DNA from: Bacteroidota bacterium
Lineage (GTDB): Bacteria; Bacteroidota; Bacteroidia; JABDFU01
Length of the DNA stretch: 33,787 nucleotides
Direction: 5' to 3'
Assembly: GCA_013286805.1 (NCBI GenBank)
Contig: JABDEY010000017.1
Coordinates: forward strand, 1-33,787
This document shows positions 7,970 through 15,608 of this stretch, piece by piece (the first letter of the stretch is position 1; each line of letters opens with the position of its first letter). Both the position numbers and the translations under genes were made by a program. Under the pieces are notes generated by a model. The model had not been told where the DNA came from, made no database searches, and saw nothing but the letters and a program-made list of their open reading frames with translations.

Positions 7970-8965
7970 TTATTTAACAGGTGCAACATCAATTATTGTA
8001 AAAGATCCTGCCTTTTTTCTGTCTTCTGCTACGGGCAGGAAAAGATGATGTGTCTTTATGTCAATCGTCATTGTTTTTGCTCCTTTCTGAGTCGGAATAT
8101 TCTCGATCACTTTAAATACATCACCCTTTTCTTCCTGTATGACTGTTATTGTTCCTTCGCCGTTAGAGCTATATACACGTTTTTTGTCAGGGTCAAATGA
8201 GGCCGCGTCAGGTCCATCACCAATCGGTAAGGAGCTCACTACTTTGCCGGAAATTGCATCCATAATGATCATGAGTTTGTTGTCACATACTGCAAACAAA
8301 CGATGATTTTCAGTATCAATTGCCAGGCCGCTGGCTTCTTTTCCTGGAGCAATTGGCCAGGTTTGTTCCATCTTTAAGGTTTGAGGGTTAATCATGGTGA
8401 TCACACTTTTGTCTTCTATGTTGACATAGACTTTCCCTTTCCCGTCTGTAACAGCAAATTCCGGTTTGCCTTCCAGTTTTATGGTTCCGATCACTTTATC
8501 CGTGTTAGCATCTATGACTGTTGAATTGGAACTATGGCCATTGAATGTAAAAATCCTGTGCGTGAAGGGGTCGTATAAAATAGCATCCGGGTTTTTACCT
8601 GTAACCTTTACTTTTGTCAGGACAGCTAAGGTCTGAAGATTAAAAACGCTTACTGAAGAATCCTTTCCGTTGCTTGTATAGCCCTTATTCAGGTCTGTGG
8701 CAAGGGCAATGCCGTGAACTCCCTTTGTGTCTGGTATGGTCCCGATTAGTTTCCCGCTTTTAGGGTCAACAACCTGAGTGACCGTACTGTGAGACACGTA
8801 CAATCTTCCTGTAGACTCGTCACAAGCAATATAATCATAACCTCCTTCTCCTTCTACTGGAATTTTACCTGCAATCTTGTATTCTGATGGTTTTGATTGG
8901 GCATTAATGAATGCCGTTCCGCTAATGCATATGACGCAGGCAGATAATAAAATCGATTTTTTCAT
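7970..8965 (-). CDS. YncE-family periplasmic beta-propeller, copy A
   Basis: This 331-residue secreted protein has a signal peptide ending TAFINAQ (residue 23). It carries YVTN/NHL-type repeats throughout, for example LNKGYTSNGKDSSVSVFN, RIFTFNGHSSNSTVIDA, GKVYVNIEDKSVITMINP and KRVYSSNGEGTITVIQ, consistent with a seven-bladed propeller. E. coli YncE is a periplasmic propeller of uncertain function encoded next to a TonB receptor. This copy is closely similar along its whole length to the protein at 11505-12503 (roughly 70% identical by eye), so it arose by duplication. It lies 27 bp after the PepSY-like gene and 5 bp before the receptor gene, so it is probably part of one transcript. It may present or bind a ligand for the receptor (inference). 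Confidence 0.88.
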   Translation of the reverse strand: MKKSILLSACVICISGTAFINAQSKPSEYKIAGKIPVEGEGGYDYIACDESTGRLYVSHSTVTQVVDPKSGKLIGTIPDTKGVHGIALATDLNKGYTSNGKDSSVSVFNLQTLAVLTKVKVTGKNPDAILYDPFTHRIFTFNGHSSNSTVIDANTDKVIGTIKLEGKPEFAVTDGKGKVYVNIEDKSVITMINPQTLKMEQTWPIAPGKEASGLAIDTENHRLFAVCDNKLMIIMDAISGKVVSSLPIGDGPDAASFDPDKKRVYSSNGEGTITVIQEEKGDVFKVIENIPTQKGAKTMTIDIKTHHLFLPVAEDRKKAGSFTIIDVAPVK

Positions 8966-8992
8966 GATTTATATTTTGTTTGTTTGGTCTGT

Positions 8993-9424
8993 TTAATTTT
9001 CCGTTTTCTTATTCAGGAAGCTCCCCTTGGAATCGAAAATATAATCCAGCTTGTCTACTTCCGCTTCGAAAGTTATCATTCCTTTTGGATCAACAATTCT
9101 GGACGCTTCTTTTATCTTTTTACCTGGCAAAGTTTTAGTGATATAATCGCTCACTTCTTTTGGAAGCTCGCTGACCTTGATTTCTGATTCAGTCTCGAGA
9201 ATGGTTCCTTTTTCATCCATCAAAAGGGAGGTTTCCACTTTATAAAGATCGAAACCTGCCTCATAATTTCCTTTTTCTTTCTCCCATTTAACTGATTTAA
9301 TATCAGGATATTGCCTCGCAAATGTAGCTTTTACAGGTGCGGGGACATCTGCTTCCTTAATTTTTTGGGCGTTCGCTATGCTCAATCCAAGGCTTAGCCC
9401 GGCAATCAGAATGAATGTTTTCAT
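8993..9424 (-). CDS. PepSY-like periplasmic protein
   Basis: This 143-residue secreted protein has the signal peptide MKTFILIAGLSLGLSIANAQ. Its body fits the PepSY-like family (PF11396): KIKEADVPAPVKATFARQYP, then VKWEKEKGNYEAGFD and later TKTLPGKKIKEASRIVD, i.e. two related half-repeats. Such proteins are common in Bacteroidota and often sit beside two-component systems; their ligand is not established. The frame can be extended to a TTG at 9436, but the ATG at 9424 directly opens a good signal peptide and is preferred. It lies 62 bp after the histidine kinase stop and 27 bp before YncE copy A, so it may act as an envelope ligand or output of that sensor system. Confidence 0.85.
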   Translation of the reverse strand: MKTFILIAGLSLGLSIANAQKIKEADVPAPVKATFARQYPDIKSVKWEKEKGNYEAGFDLYKVETSLLMDEKGTILETESEIKVSELPKEVSDYITKTLPGKKIKEASRIVDPKGMITFEAEVDKLDYIFDSKGSFLNKKTEN

Positions 9425-9486
9425 GTTTTGGTTCAATATTTTTATGGTTAGTTGTTATAAAGACAAGTTTAAGCTGCAATTCTGTT

Positions 9487-10794
9487 TTAATCTTGAAGTT
9501 GCTGCTTTCCTTGTTTTGTAGGTGAACTATTGAACTGTAAACTAACTTTATGAATCAGCTGGTTATACGTATAACTGACCTGAATGCCTTCTGTATCACA
9601 AATCTTTTCGACAATCGCCAGACCAAGCCCTGGCGATTCTGAATCTGACTTGTCTTTTCTGAAACGCCCGAATAGTTCCTGAGGTTCCCTGATCAAAGGG
9701 TTGCCCGTATTAGAAATGATCAAACCGGATTGCGATAATTCCACTTTTATCCATCCCTGTTCTACATTGTGTCTAATGGCGTTGGTAATCAGGTTAGTGA
9801 TCAGAATATCTCCCAATAAAGGATTAATTGTTAAAGCACATTCCTCTTCCAGATGAGTTAGCAGAGTCAAGCCTCTGGCCTCTATGAGCTCACGGAAGTT
9901 ATCTATTTGCCTTTGGAACAATCCGGACAGCTGGATGGTTTCTTTGTGCCGGTATTGCAAATTTTCAATTTTAGCCAATAAAAGCAATGCCTGGTTCAGT
10001 TTTGAAAGCCTGCTTATGGCATCGCTAATGGTCTGAATAAGGATCATATCTCTTTCTTTCAGATTGTCGCGCTGCATCAGGAGTTCAAGTTTAGCCTGAA
10101 TAATTGCTAAGGGAGTCTGAATTTCATGGGAGGCGTTCTCGGTAAATTCTTTTAAGTTCTTATAATCGGTTTGAATCTTGTCCGTCATCGTTTCAATGGC
10201 GCGGTTAAGCTCATTAAACTCGTCAATATCCGAAGGAATCATTTGCATTTTTGAAGTTCTGGAAAGGTCGTATTCTTTTATTTTTCTCAGGCTATCATAA
10301 AACGGGCTCCAGATTATTTTGGAAACCCGGATAGTAATAAAATAAATACTAATCAGAAATAAGGCGATCAATACAACTAAGGAAACTGCAATTGCGTAAA
10401 TTAAATCATCGCTTTCCACCAATGATTTACTCAGGGTAATCTGATACCAATAAACCTTGCTTTTTGCGAAGAAACGAATCGCTCTGGCAGGAACCTCTTC
10501 GTGGCTTTCCAGTTCGTCATACAAAATAGTATCTTTCATCAGCGTTTTGAATCCGGAATCAGGGGCATAAACTTTCTTTATTGTCCTATTCCCATCTAAG
10601 GCGAGCATTATTCCCGGAATGCTGTCAAATAGTTTGATTTTGTTTTCAAGGGCAATTTTTTCTTCCATTAATTTTTCGGATACATCCTTATTGATATAGG
10701 ATTTAAGGGTGAAGAAAAAAAGGATACCTCCTGCTAAAAACAAAAGCAATGGTGCGATCGTATAATAGTTACCGGTCTTACGTAATAATTTCAT
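9487..10794 (-). CDS. Sensor histidine kinase
   Basis: This 435-residue inner-membrane kinase has TM1 at about residues 12-31, a periplasmic domain of roughly 100 residues and TM2 at about 132-155. A linker with HAMP-like position follows (about 156-208). The HisKA domain has the phospho-accepting histidine H223 in ENASHEIQTPLAII. The ATPase domain has an N box NLITNAIRHN (334-343) and a G box PGLGLAIVEKIC (388-399). The C-terminus is low-complexity and rich in Q and K. It pairs with the response regulator 36 bp upstream. The short periplasmic domain could sense the PepSY-like or YncE-like proteins encoded in the same run, which is an inference. Confidence 0.93.
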   Translation of the reverse strand: MKLLRKTGNYYTIAPLLLFLAGGILFFFTLKSYINKDVSEKLMEEKIALENKIKLFDSIPGIMLALDGNRTIKKVYAPDSGFKTLMKDTILYDELESHEEVPARAIRFFAKSKVYWYQITLSKSLVESDDLIYAIAVSLVVLIALFLISIYFITIRVSKIIWSPFYDSLRKIKEYDLSRTSKMQMIPSDIDEFNELNRAIETMTDKIQTDYKNLKEFTENASHEIQTPLAIIQAKLELLMQRDNLKERDMILIQTISDAISRLSKLNQALLLLAKIENLQYRHKETIQLSGLFQRQIDNFRELIEARGLTLLTHLEEECALTINPLLGDILITNLITNAIRHNVEQGWIKVELSQSGLIISNTGNPLIREPQELFGRFRKDKSDSESPGLGLAIVEKICDTEGIQVSYTYNQLIHKVSLQFNSSPTKQGKQQLQD

Positions 10795-10830
10795 GGAATT
10801 TTTAAATCAAACCTCACAAATTTCAGTATA

Positions 10831-11508
10831 TCAGGGTATCAAAAATTTATACCCCATACCGTAAATGGTTTTTATGTAGTCCGTGCAGCCTCTTTCGATC
10901 AGTTTTTTTCGCAGGTTTTTAATATGCGTATAAATAAAATCAAAACTATCGGATGAATCTATGTTGTCACCCCATAAATGTTCTGCGATTGCATCCTTCG
11001 TCAGCACCCTGTTTTTATTACTGATAAAAAACAACAACAAGTCAAATTCTTTTTTTGTCAAATCAATTCGTTGATTGTTAATCTTTACCGTCTGTATATC
11101 TGGCACAAGTAGCAGCTCATTAATTTTTATTTCCTTCTCCCCTTCAAAATTCCTTCTGCGATCTAAGGCTTTTAAGCGCGCATTTAATTCTGAAAGATGA
11201 AATGGTTTCGTGATATAATCATCGGCACCTATTTCCAAGCCATCTACTTTATCGTCCAGGGAGTTTTTAGCAGAGATTATGATCACTCCGGTTTGTCCTT
11301 CCTTTTTTTTAATTTGCCTGATAAGGTTCAACCCGTTTCCATCCGGGAGCGAAATGTCAACTATCACACAGTCATAAGCGTAAATTTCCAGTTTGGCTGA
11401 AGCAGTTCTGTAATCAAATGCAGTTTCGCAAATACATCCTTCCTGCTGCAGGTAGTTGACTATGGATTCAGAGAGTGATTTTTCGTCTTCTGCTATGAGG
11501 ATCTTCAT
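10831..11508 (-). CDS. OmpR/PhoB-family response regulator
   Basis: This 225-residue protein has a receiver domain (1-115) with acidic pocket E7/D8, phosphorylated aspartate D51 (VIVDISLPDGNG), switch residue S79 and K101 (DYITKPFHLSEL). A winged-helix DNA-binding domain follows, ending TDYIKTIYGMGYKFLIP. It is a transcription factor activated by the kinase encoded 36 bp downstream. Its ATG overlaps the TGA of YncE copy B (ATGA at 11505-11508), so the propeller and regulator are translationally coupled. The probable target is this gene run or the promoter ahead of 12503; no operator could be recognised. Confidence 0.94.
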   Translation of the reverse strand: MKILIAEDEKSLSESIVNYLQQEGCICETAFDYRTASAKLEIYAYDCVIVDISLPDGNGLNLIRQIKKKEGQTGVIIISAKNSLDDKVDGLEIGADDYITKPFHLSELNARLKALDRRRNFEGEKEIKINELLLVPDIQTVKINNQRIDLTKKEFDLLLFFISNKNRVLTKDAIAEHLWGDNIDSSDSFDFIYTHIKNLRKKLIERGCTDYIKTIYGMGYKFLIP

Positions 11509-12503
11509 TTCACCGGCGCGACATCCAACACTACAAAGGAGCCTGGCTTCTTGCGGTCCTCTGCTACCGGAAGGTACAGGTGATGGTTGCGAGTGTCAAT
11601 GGTCATGGTGCGGGCTCCTTTCTGGGTCGGAACTGTTTCGATTACATTAAATATATATCCACCTTTTTCTTCCTGAACAACTGTGATGTTTCCCTCCCCG
11701 TTGGAGCTATAGGCGCGTTTGGTTCCCGGGTCAAAAGCGGCTGCATCCGGATGCGTTCCAATGGGCACGGAACTAATTACTGTGCCTGATGCGGCATCCA
11801 TTATCATCATCAGTTTGTTATCGCATACGGAGAAGAGTCTGCCGTTTTCAACGTCAATGGCCAGCCCGCTGGGTTCTTTCCCGGGTGCAAGGGGCCAGGT
11901 TTGTTCCACGATCAATGTTTTGGCGTTTATCTGACAGATGGTGCTTTTGTCTTCTATGTTGACATAAATTTTCCCTTTGCCATCTGTCACGGGGAACTCG
12001 GGTTTACCATCGAGGCTAATGGTTTCAATGACCTTGTCCGTTTTGGCATCGATGACTGTTGCATTGGTGCTTCTTCCATTGAAGGTGAATACATAGTGCG
12101 TAAAAGGGTCATATAATATAGCGTCCGGGTTTTGGCCCGTTACGTCAATTTTCGACAGTACTGCTAATGTTTTCAGGTTGAAAACGGTTACCGAAGAATC
12201 TTTCCCGTTGCTGGTATACCCCTTATTAAGGTCTTTTGCCAGAGCAATGCCATGAATCCCTTTTGTACCTGGTACTGTTCCGAGCATTTTACCGTCTTTT
12301 GCATCAATTACCTGCATGACTATTCCGTGGGATATATATAGTTTTCCGCTGGACTCATCACAAGCAATGTAGTCCCATCCTCCTTCACCGGGTACCTGGA
12401 ATTTATTGGCAATTTTGTATTCGGCTGGCTTGGATTGGGCGTTGATAAATGTCATTCCGCCAAGGCTGAGGATACTGGCGAATAAGATAATTGACTTTTT
12501 CAT
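11505..12503 (-). CDS. YncE-family periplasmic beta-propeller, copy B
   Basis: This 332-residue protein has a signal peptide ending MTFINAQ and the same YVTN-type propeller repeats as copy A (LNKGYTSNGKDSSVTVFN, KIYVNIEDKSTICQIN, KRAYSSNGEGNITVVQ). It even shares the C-terminal IDVAPVK/LDVAPVK ending. It is the first gene of the minus-strand run: its stop overlaps the response-regulator start, and a candidate promoter lies 80 bp upstream. The two copies differ mostly at surface-like loop positions, for example SHSTVTQVV versus SHGIVMQVI, so they may have diverged in ligand. A propeller gene leading a two-component operon suggests it takes part in sensing (inference). Confidence 0.88.
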   Translation of the reverse strand: MKKSIILFASILSLGGMTFINAQSKPAEYKIANKFQVPGEGGWDYIACDESSGKLYISHGIVMQVIDAKDGKMLGTVPGTKGIHGIALAKDLNKGYTSNGKDSSVTVFNLKTLAVLSKIDVTGQNPDAILYDPFTHYVFTFNGRSTNATVIDAKTDKVIETISLDGKPEFPVTDGKGKIYVNIEDKSTICQINAKTLIVEQTWPLAPGKEPSGLAIDVENGRLFSVCDNKLMMIMDAASGTVISSVPIGTHPDAAAFDPGTKRAYSSNGEGNITVVQEEKGGYIFNVIETVPTQKGARTMTIDTRNHHLYLPVAEDRKKPGSFVVLDVAPVK

Positions 12504-12582
12504 GATAGGCTTAGGTTATACTTTTTTATATTTCTTTAATAATTTTCAAAGGAGTTGAAATTTATTTGTAAAAGGCTGGAAT

Positions 12583-12590
12583 CAAATATA
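12583..12590 (-). promoter_or_regulatory. Candidate -7 promoter box ahead of the YncE/two-component run
   Basis: On the minus strand the sequence is TATATTTG, an exact TAnnTTTG match, 80 bp upstream of the ATG at 12503. A weak -33 candidate, TTC rather than TTG, lies 17 bp further upstream. It is placed correctly to drive the whole run down to 4073. Confidence 0.45.
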
Positions 12591-12653
12591 GGCAACAATT
12601 TTGTTTTGAATTAGTTCGTATTTACCATTTATTGGTTGATTTTTCAGATCTGC

Positions 12654-14048
12654 TTATCTGATAATTACCAGTTTTTTTCTTTCGATTTCCTGATTTCCAT
12701 TCATTCCAATAGTATAAACTCCCGGAGCAAAATTATTTGTGAAAAGGGTGGTTTTTGGGGCTTCAATGATTTGACCTAACACTACTTTGCCGTTTACATC
12801 TGAAATAGTGAGAAATTGTTTTTCGGTGGAAATGGTTTCGAGTACAAAATTACCCTTACATGGATTTGGGTAAACAGTAAAACTATTGCCGGTAGCAGAT
12901 AATTGAGGAATACCGGAAGTAATAATGTCAAAGCTGAAAATTACCCCATCCCCAATTGCTCCTCCTGAATAAGTCATTCCATACATGGTCTTTCCATTTT
13001 TTGAAAATGTTAGATCCCCCTGTGGATTTGAACCGGATGTACCATCAAAATTGTACAGTGTGCTGAATCCAGTGCCGTCGGTTAGGATTGAAAAAATGGT
13101 GCCGAGGCTATCGGTCCCTCCAAGATTGGTCATCCCATACAAGGTATTGCCTGCAAGCGTTAAAGAACTGTATGGGTTTGCGCCATTTGTGAAGCTGAAA
13201 TCAAACACGTCCTTAAATGCAGAACCATCCGTGTGGATAGAAAAGATACTGCCATAATTATTGGCACCTCCAGTGTGAGTTGTTCCATACAGTACATTTC
13301 CGGAAAGAGCCAGGGTGCAATAAGGGTTTTTGCCATTCGTTCCGTTAAAATCGAATAAATCTTTGTATCCGCTGCCATCCGGATTTATGGAGAAGATGAC
13401 CCCGTCATTATTTGCCCCACCCTGGAAGGTGGTACCGTAAAGTACATTATTTGAAAAGAGTAAAGACCCATAAGGTCGATTCCCATCTGAGCCTGTGAAA
13501 TTATACAGATCTTTATATACTAATCCACTTGTGTCAACGGAGAAGACACAGCCGTAACCATTGCCTGGGCCTATACCACCCGAAGTTGCCAAACCGTAAA
13601 GGGTATTTCCGACAAGTATCAATGAACCATTCGGCCATTCCCCGGTTGTTCCATTGAAATCGTGCAAATCAGTGAATCCTGTACTATCTGTATGAAGCGA
13701 GAATATAATTCCTTGAAAAGTAGCACCTCCTGCATTTGCCATTCCATACAAAGTGTTACCGGAAAGAATCAAAGAACCTGGAGGATTTTCACCATAGTTG
13801 TCGTGGCAATCGAGTAGTTCGAAATATCCTGTACCGTCATTGTGGACTGAGAAAATAAGGCCGTCCCCATTGGAGCCTCCTTGTAAGGTCATACCATATA
13901 AAATCGAATCATTATTGGATAAAGTAATCGCGCCATTACACTGTGCGCCATTGGTACCATTAAAATCAAACAAATCCTTGTATTGTGCCTGACCTGTTCC
14001 GATTGCAAAAAGAACCAGAAAAAAAGATAATGTTAGCTTTAATTTCAA
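12654..14048 (-). CDS. T9SS-secreted GloVer-repeat protein with seven tandem repeats
   Basis: This 464-residue secreted protein has a signal peptide (MKLKLTLSFFLVLFAIGTGQAQ). Seven tandem repeats of about 50 residues (23-375) share the pattern YKDLFDFNGTNG...P.gsL.lsgNtLYGmT..GG...dG.IFSi..DGtG, the Gloeobacter/Verrucomicrobia 'GloVer' repeat. The last ~75 residues form a T9SS type A sorting domain (FTVYPNPCKGNF ... FAPGVYTIGM ... KKLVIIR). It should be exported by T9SS and anchored or released at the surface. No ATG fits; the frame starts at TTG (14048-14046), with an in-frame TAA 11 codons upstream and no better start between. It is divergent from the phosphoesterase gene. Seven repeats of this size suggest a seven-bladed propeller; its role is unknown. 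Confidence 0.85.
   Translation of the reverse strand: MKLKLTLSFFLVLFAIGTGQAQYKDLFDFNGTNGAQCNGAITLSNNDSILYGMTLQGGSNGDGLIFSVHNDGTGYFELLDCHDNYGENPPGSLILSGNTLYGMANAGGATFQGIIFSLHTDSTGFTDLHDFNGTTGEWPNGSLILVGNTLYGLATSGGIGPGNGYGCVFSVDTSGLVYKDLYNFTGSDGNRPYGSLLFSNNVLYGTTFQGGANNDGVIFSINPDGSGYKDLFDFNGTNGKNPYCTLALSGNVLYGTTHTGGANNYGSIFSIHTDGSAFKDVFDFSFTNGANPYSSLTLAGNTLYGMTNLGGTDSLGTIFSILTDGTGFSTLYNFDGTSGSNPQGDLTFSKNGKTMYGMTYSGGAIGDGVIFSFDIITSGIPQLSATGNSFTVYPNPCKGNFVLETISTEKQFLTISDVNGKVVLGQIIEAPKTTLFTNNFAPGVYTIGMNGNQEIERKKLVIIR
12924..13982 (-). repeat. Seven tandem ~150-bp coding repeats (GloVer repeats)
   Basis: The repeats span residues 23-375 of the gene at 12654. By my count their lengths are 52, 50, 53, 50, 50, 50 and 48 residues. 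Repeats 4 and 5 are most alike (LYGTTFQGGANNDGVIFSI and LYGTTHTGGANNYGSIFSI). The DNA is more diverged than the protein, so the array is old rather than recently expanded. Confidence 0.85.
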
Positions 14049-14303
14049 GAAGTCTGGCTTAGCACAGGCACTAATTTATCGAAAAAATCAAATACTCGCA
14101 ACCAAACCGATATAATTACTTTAGTTAAGGTTTTTGGCGTTGATCCCATTAAACATCTCCTAATTTGGAGTGTTAAAATCCGGTAAACGCAGAAACCTCT
14201 GAAATGTCTTGGAAGACTTAATTTAATTACCTAAATTAGTGATCCTAATTTTTTTTCATTTTTTTCTTAATACGATTTTTTAACCATATTAAATAATTCT
14301 TCC
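14049..14303. other. Divergent intergenic region with weak inverted repeats
   Basis: This 255-bp AT-rich region lies between two divergent T9SS cargo genes and must hold both promoters. I see an imperfect hairpin AACATCTCC / GGAGTGTT near 14153-14174, a small palindrome GTCTTGGAAGAC near 14206-14217, and a 7-bp stem AAATTAG / CTAATTT (14233-14239 and 14245-14251) running into Ts. No exact TAnnTTTG box was found in a sensible place. Confidence 0.5.
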
Positions 14304-15461
14304 ATGAAAAGGACTACACTTCTTACAGGATTTGGAATTTTGATTGCTTACTCAGGGTTGGTAAACGCTCAAACAGTTCCGGTTCATGACCACGTTGTTG
14401 TTGTGATGATGGAAAACCGGAATTACGATGAGCTTTACAAGGATGTTACAGATGCTCCTTACATCAATAGCTGGACCTCCGATGCGAATGCGGCCTGGTT
14501 CACTAATTCATTTGCTATAGAGCACCCCAGCCAGCCTAATTACCTGGATCTGTTTTCTGGCAATAATCAGGGAAACACATCTGATGCGCTTCCTACCAAT
14601 TATCCTTATACTACTGCTAACCTTGGTGCGGAACTGATTGCAAAAGGAAAGACCTTCACTGGATTTTCGGAAAATTTGGGTTCCGTAGGATCTCAGGCAG
14701 CTACAGCTGGTGGTACAAACGGATACGCACGCAAACATGCTCCCTGGACCAATTGGCTTGGTGCCGGAACAAACCAGATGCCGATTACTGTTCATCAGAT
14801 TTATACTTCTTTTCCTACTTCTGCCAATTACAGTACCCTTCCGACCGTTGCTTTTGTTATTCCTAATTTGCTGGATGATATGCATAATGGGACTGCTCCT
14901 ACCAGTATTGTTACTGGCGATACCTGGCTGAAGAATAACATTGATGCCTATGCGCAGTGGGCGAAGACGCATAACAGTTTGCTCATTATACAATGGGATG
15001 AGGATGATAATTTGGGGGGTACCAATCAGATTGTGACTATTTTCATTGGGCAGAATGTAAAGGGAGCCCTGTACAGTGAAAAAGTTACTCATTACCGGAT
15101 TCTCCGTACACTGGAAGATATGTATGGCACCGGATATGCAGGAGCCAGCTCCACTGAAGTTCCTATTACTGATATCTGGAAAAGTTCGACTACGGGAATT
15201 GCTTCTGAAAATGGTGCTGAACAGCATCTGGTAGTTATGCCGAATCCTTTTAACAATCAGGCTTTGATCCGGGTTGACCAGAATTTGCAGGCTGCGGAGT
15301 TCAGGCTTTATAATTCCCTTGGAGAAGAGGTGCAGTGTATGCGGAATCTGAATGGCACCCAATTTACCCTGAACAGGGCGGAATTGAAATCGGGTATTTA
15401 TTTCTATGCGCTTAACCAGGGTCCAGGTCTGGTTTCAAGAGGAAAGGTGATGATTGAATAG
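14304..15461 (+). CDS. T9SS-secreted phosphoesterase (AcpA / phospholipase C-type, PF04185-like)
   Basis: This 385-residue protein has a signal peptide ending LVNAQ (residue 23). The catalytic domain at about 28-290 has VVVVMMENRNYDEL (metal/nucleophile region, E37 and N38), HPSQPNYLDLFSG (74-86), YARKHAPW, IPNLLDDMHNG (186-196), DTWL (206-209) and WDEDDN (231-236). These are the landmarks of the phosphoesterase family that includes AcpA acid phosphatases and phospholipase C. It should cleave phosphomonoesters or phospholipid heads outside the cell. A T9SS type A sorting domain closes the protein (VMPNPFNNQALIRV ... LKSGIYFYAL ... GKVMIE, from about 311). It is transcribed divergently from the other T9SS cargo gene and ends in a hairpin. 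Substrate class remains open. Confidence 0.87.
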   Translation: MKRTTLLTGFGILIAYSGLVNAQTVPVHDHVVVVMMENRNYDELYKDVTDAPYINSWTSDANAAWFTNSFAIEHPSQPNYLDLFSGNNQGNTSDALPTNYPYTTANLGAELIAKGKTFTGFSENLGSVGSQAATAGGTNGYARKHAPWTNWLGAGTNQMPITVHQIYTSFPTSANYSTLPTVAFVIPNLLDDMHNGTAPTSIVTGDTWLKNNIDAYAQWAKTHNSLLIIQWDEDDNLGGTNQIVTIFIGQNVKGALYSEKVTHYRILRTLEDMYGTGYAGASSTEVPITDIWKSSTTGIASENGAEQHLVVMPNPFNNQALIRVDQNLQAAEFRLYNSLGEEVQCMRNLNGTQFTLNRAELKSGIYFYALNQGPGLVSRGKVMIE

Positions 15462-15500
15462 CGGGTGCTTTTTTGTAAAAAAACAGCATACTTGCCCGCT
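15460..15500 (+). terminator. Long hairpin terminator after the phosphoesterase gene
   Basis: The outer stem AGCGGG (15460-15465) pairs with CCCGCT (15495-15500). Inside it TGCT pairs with AGCA and a T-run pairs with an A-run (15466-15474 with about 15477-15488). It begins on the last two bases of the TAG stop and is followed by ATTTCTT. Confidence 0.55.
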
Positions 15501-15560
15501 ATTTCTTACGGGTATCCAATATTCTGAGCGAATACTATTTCATCTATTCTTTAAAAGTGG

Positions 15561-15595
15561 TTTGTAATCACCGGATTTAGAAAGAGCTATATTTG
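15561..15595 (+). promoter_or_regulatory. Bacteroidota-type promoter for the phosphoethanolamine-transferase-like gene
   Basis: TTTG at 15561-15564, a 23-bp spacer and TATATTTG at 15588-15595 match the TTTG-N17/23-TAnnTTTG consensus. The ATG at 15609 is only 13 bp beyond the box, so the 5' leader would be very short. It may also drive the beta-oxidation genes downstream. Confidence 0.6.
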
Positions 15596-15608
15596 AAGGT
15601 AAATCGCA

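Noticed and set aside
9425-9436. TTG start for the PepSY-like protein
   Set aside because: An ATG four codons later begins an ideal signal peptide.
12924-13982. Regularly spaced repeats that might be taken for a CRISPR-like or non-coding tandem array
   Set aside because: The ~150-bp periodicity is explained by an open reading frame with protein repeats; the DNA units are diverged and there are no spacers.
14233-14251. 7-bp stem followed by a T-run on the plus strand, looking like an intrinsic terminator
   Set aside because: No plus-strand gene ends upstream of it, and the stem has a single G-C pair; it is more likely chance in AT-rich DNA. Kept only as part of the intergenic description.
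14508-15362. A 284-codon open frame on the minus strand opposite the phosphoesterase gene
   Set aside because: It lies wholly inside a gene with clear motifs, and its product is rich in I, R and S with no domain or signal peptide. It is a shadow of the coding strand.
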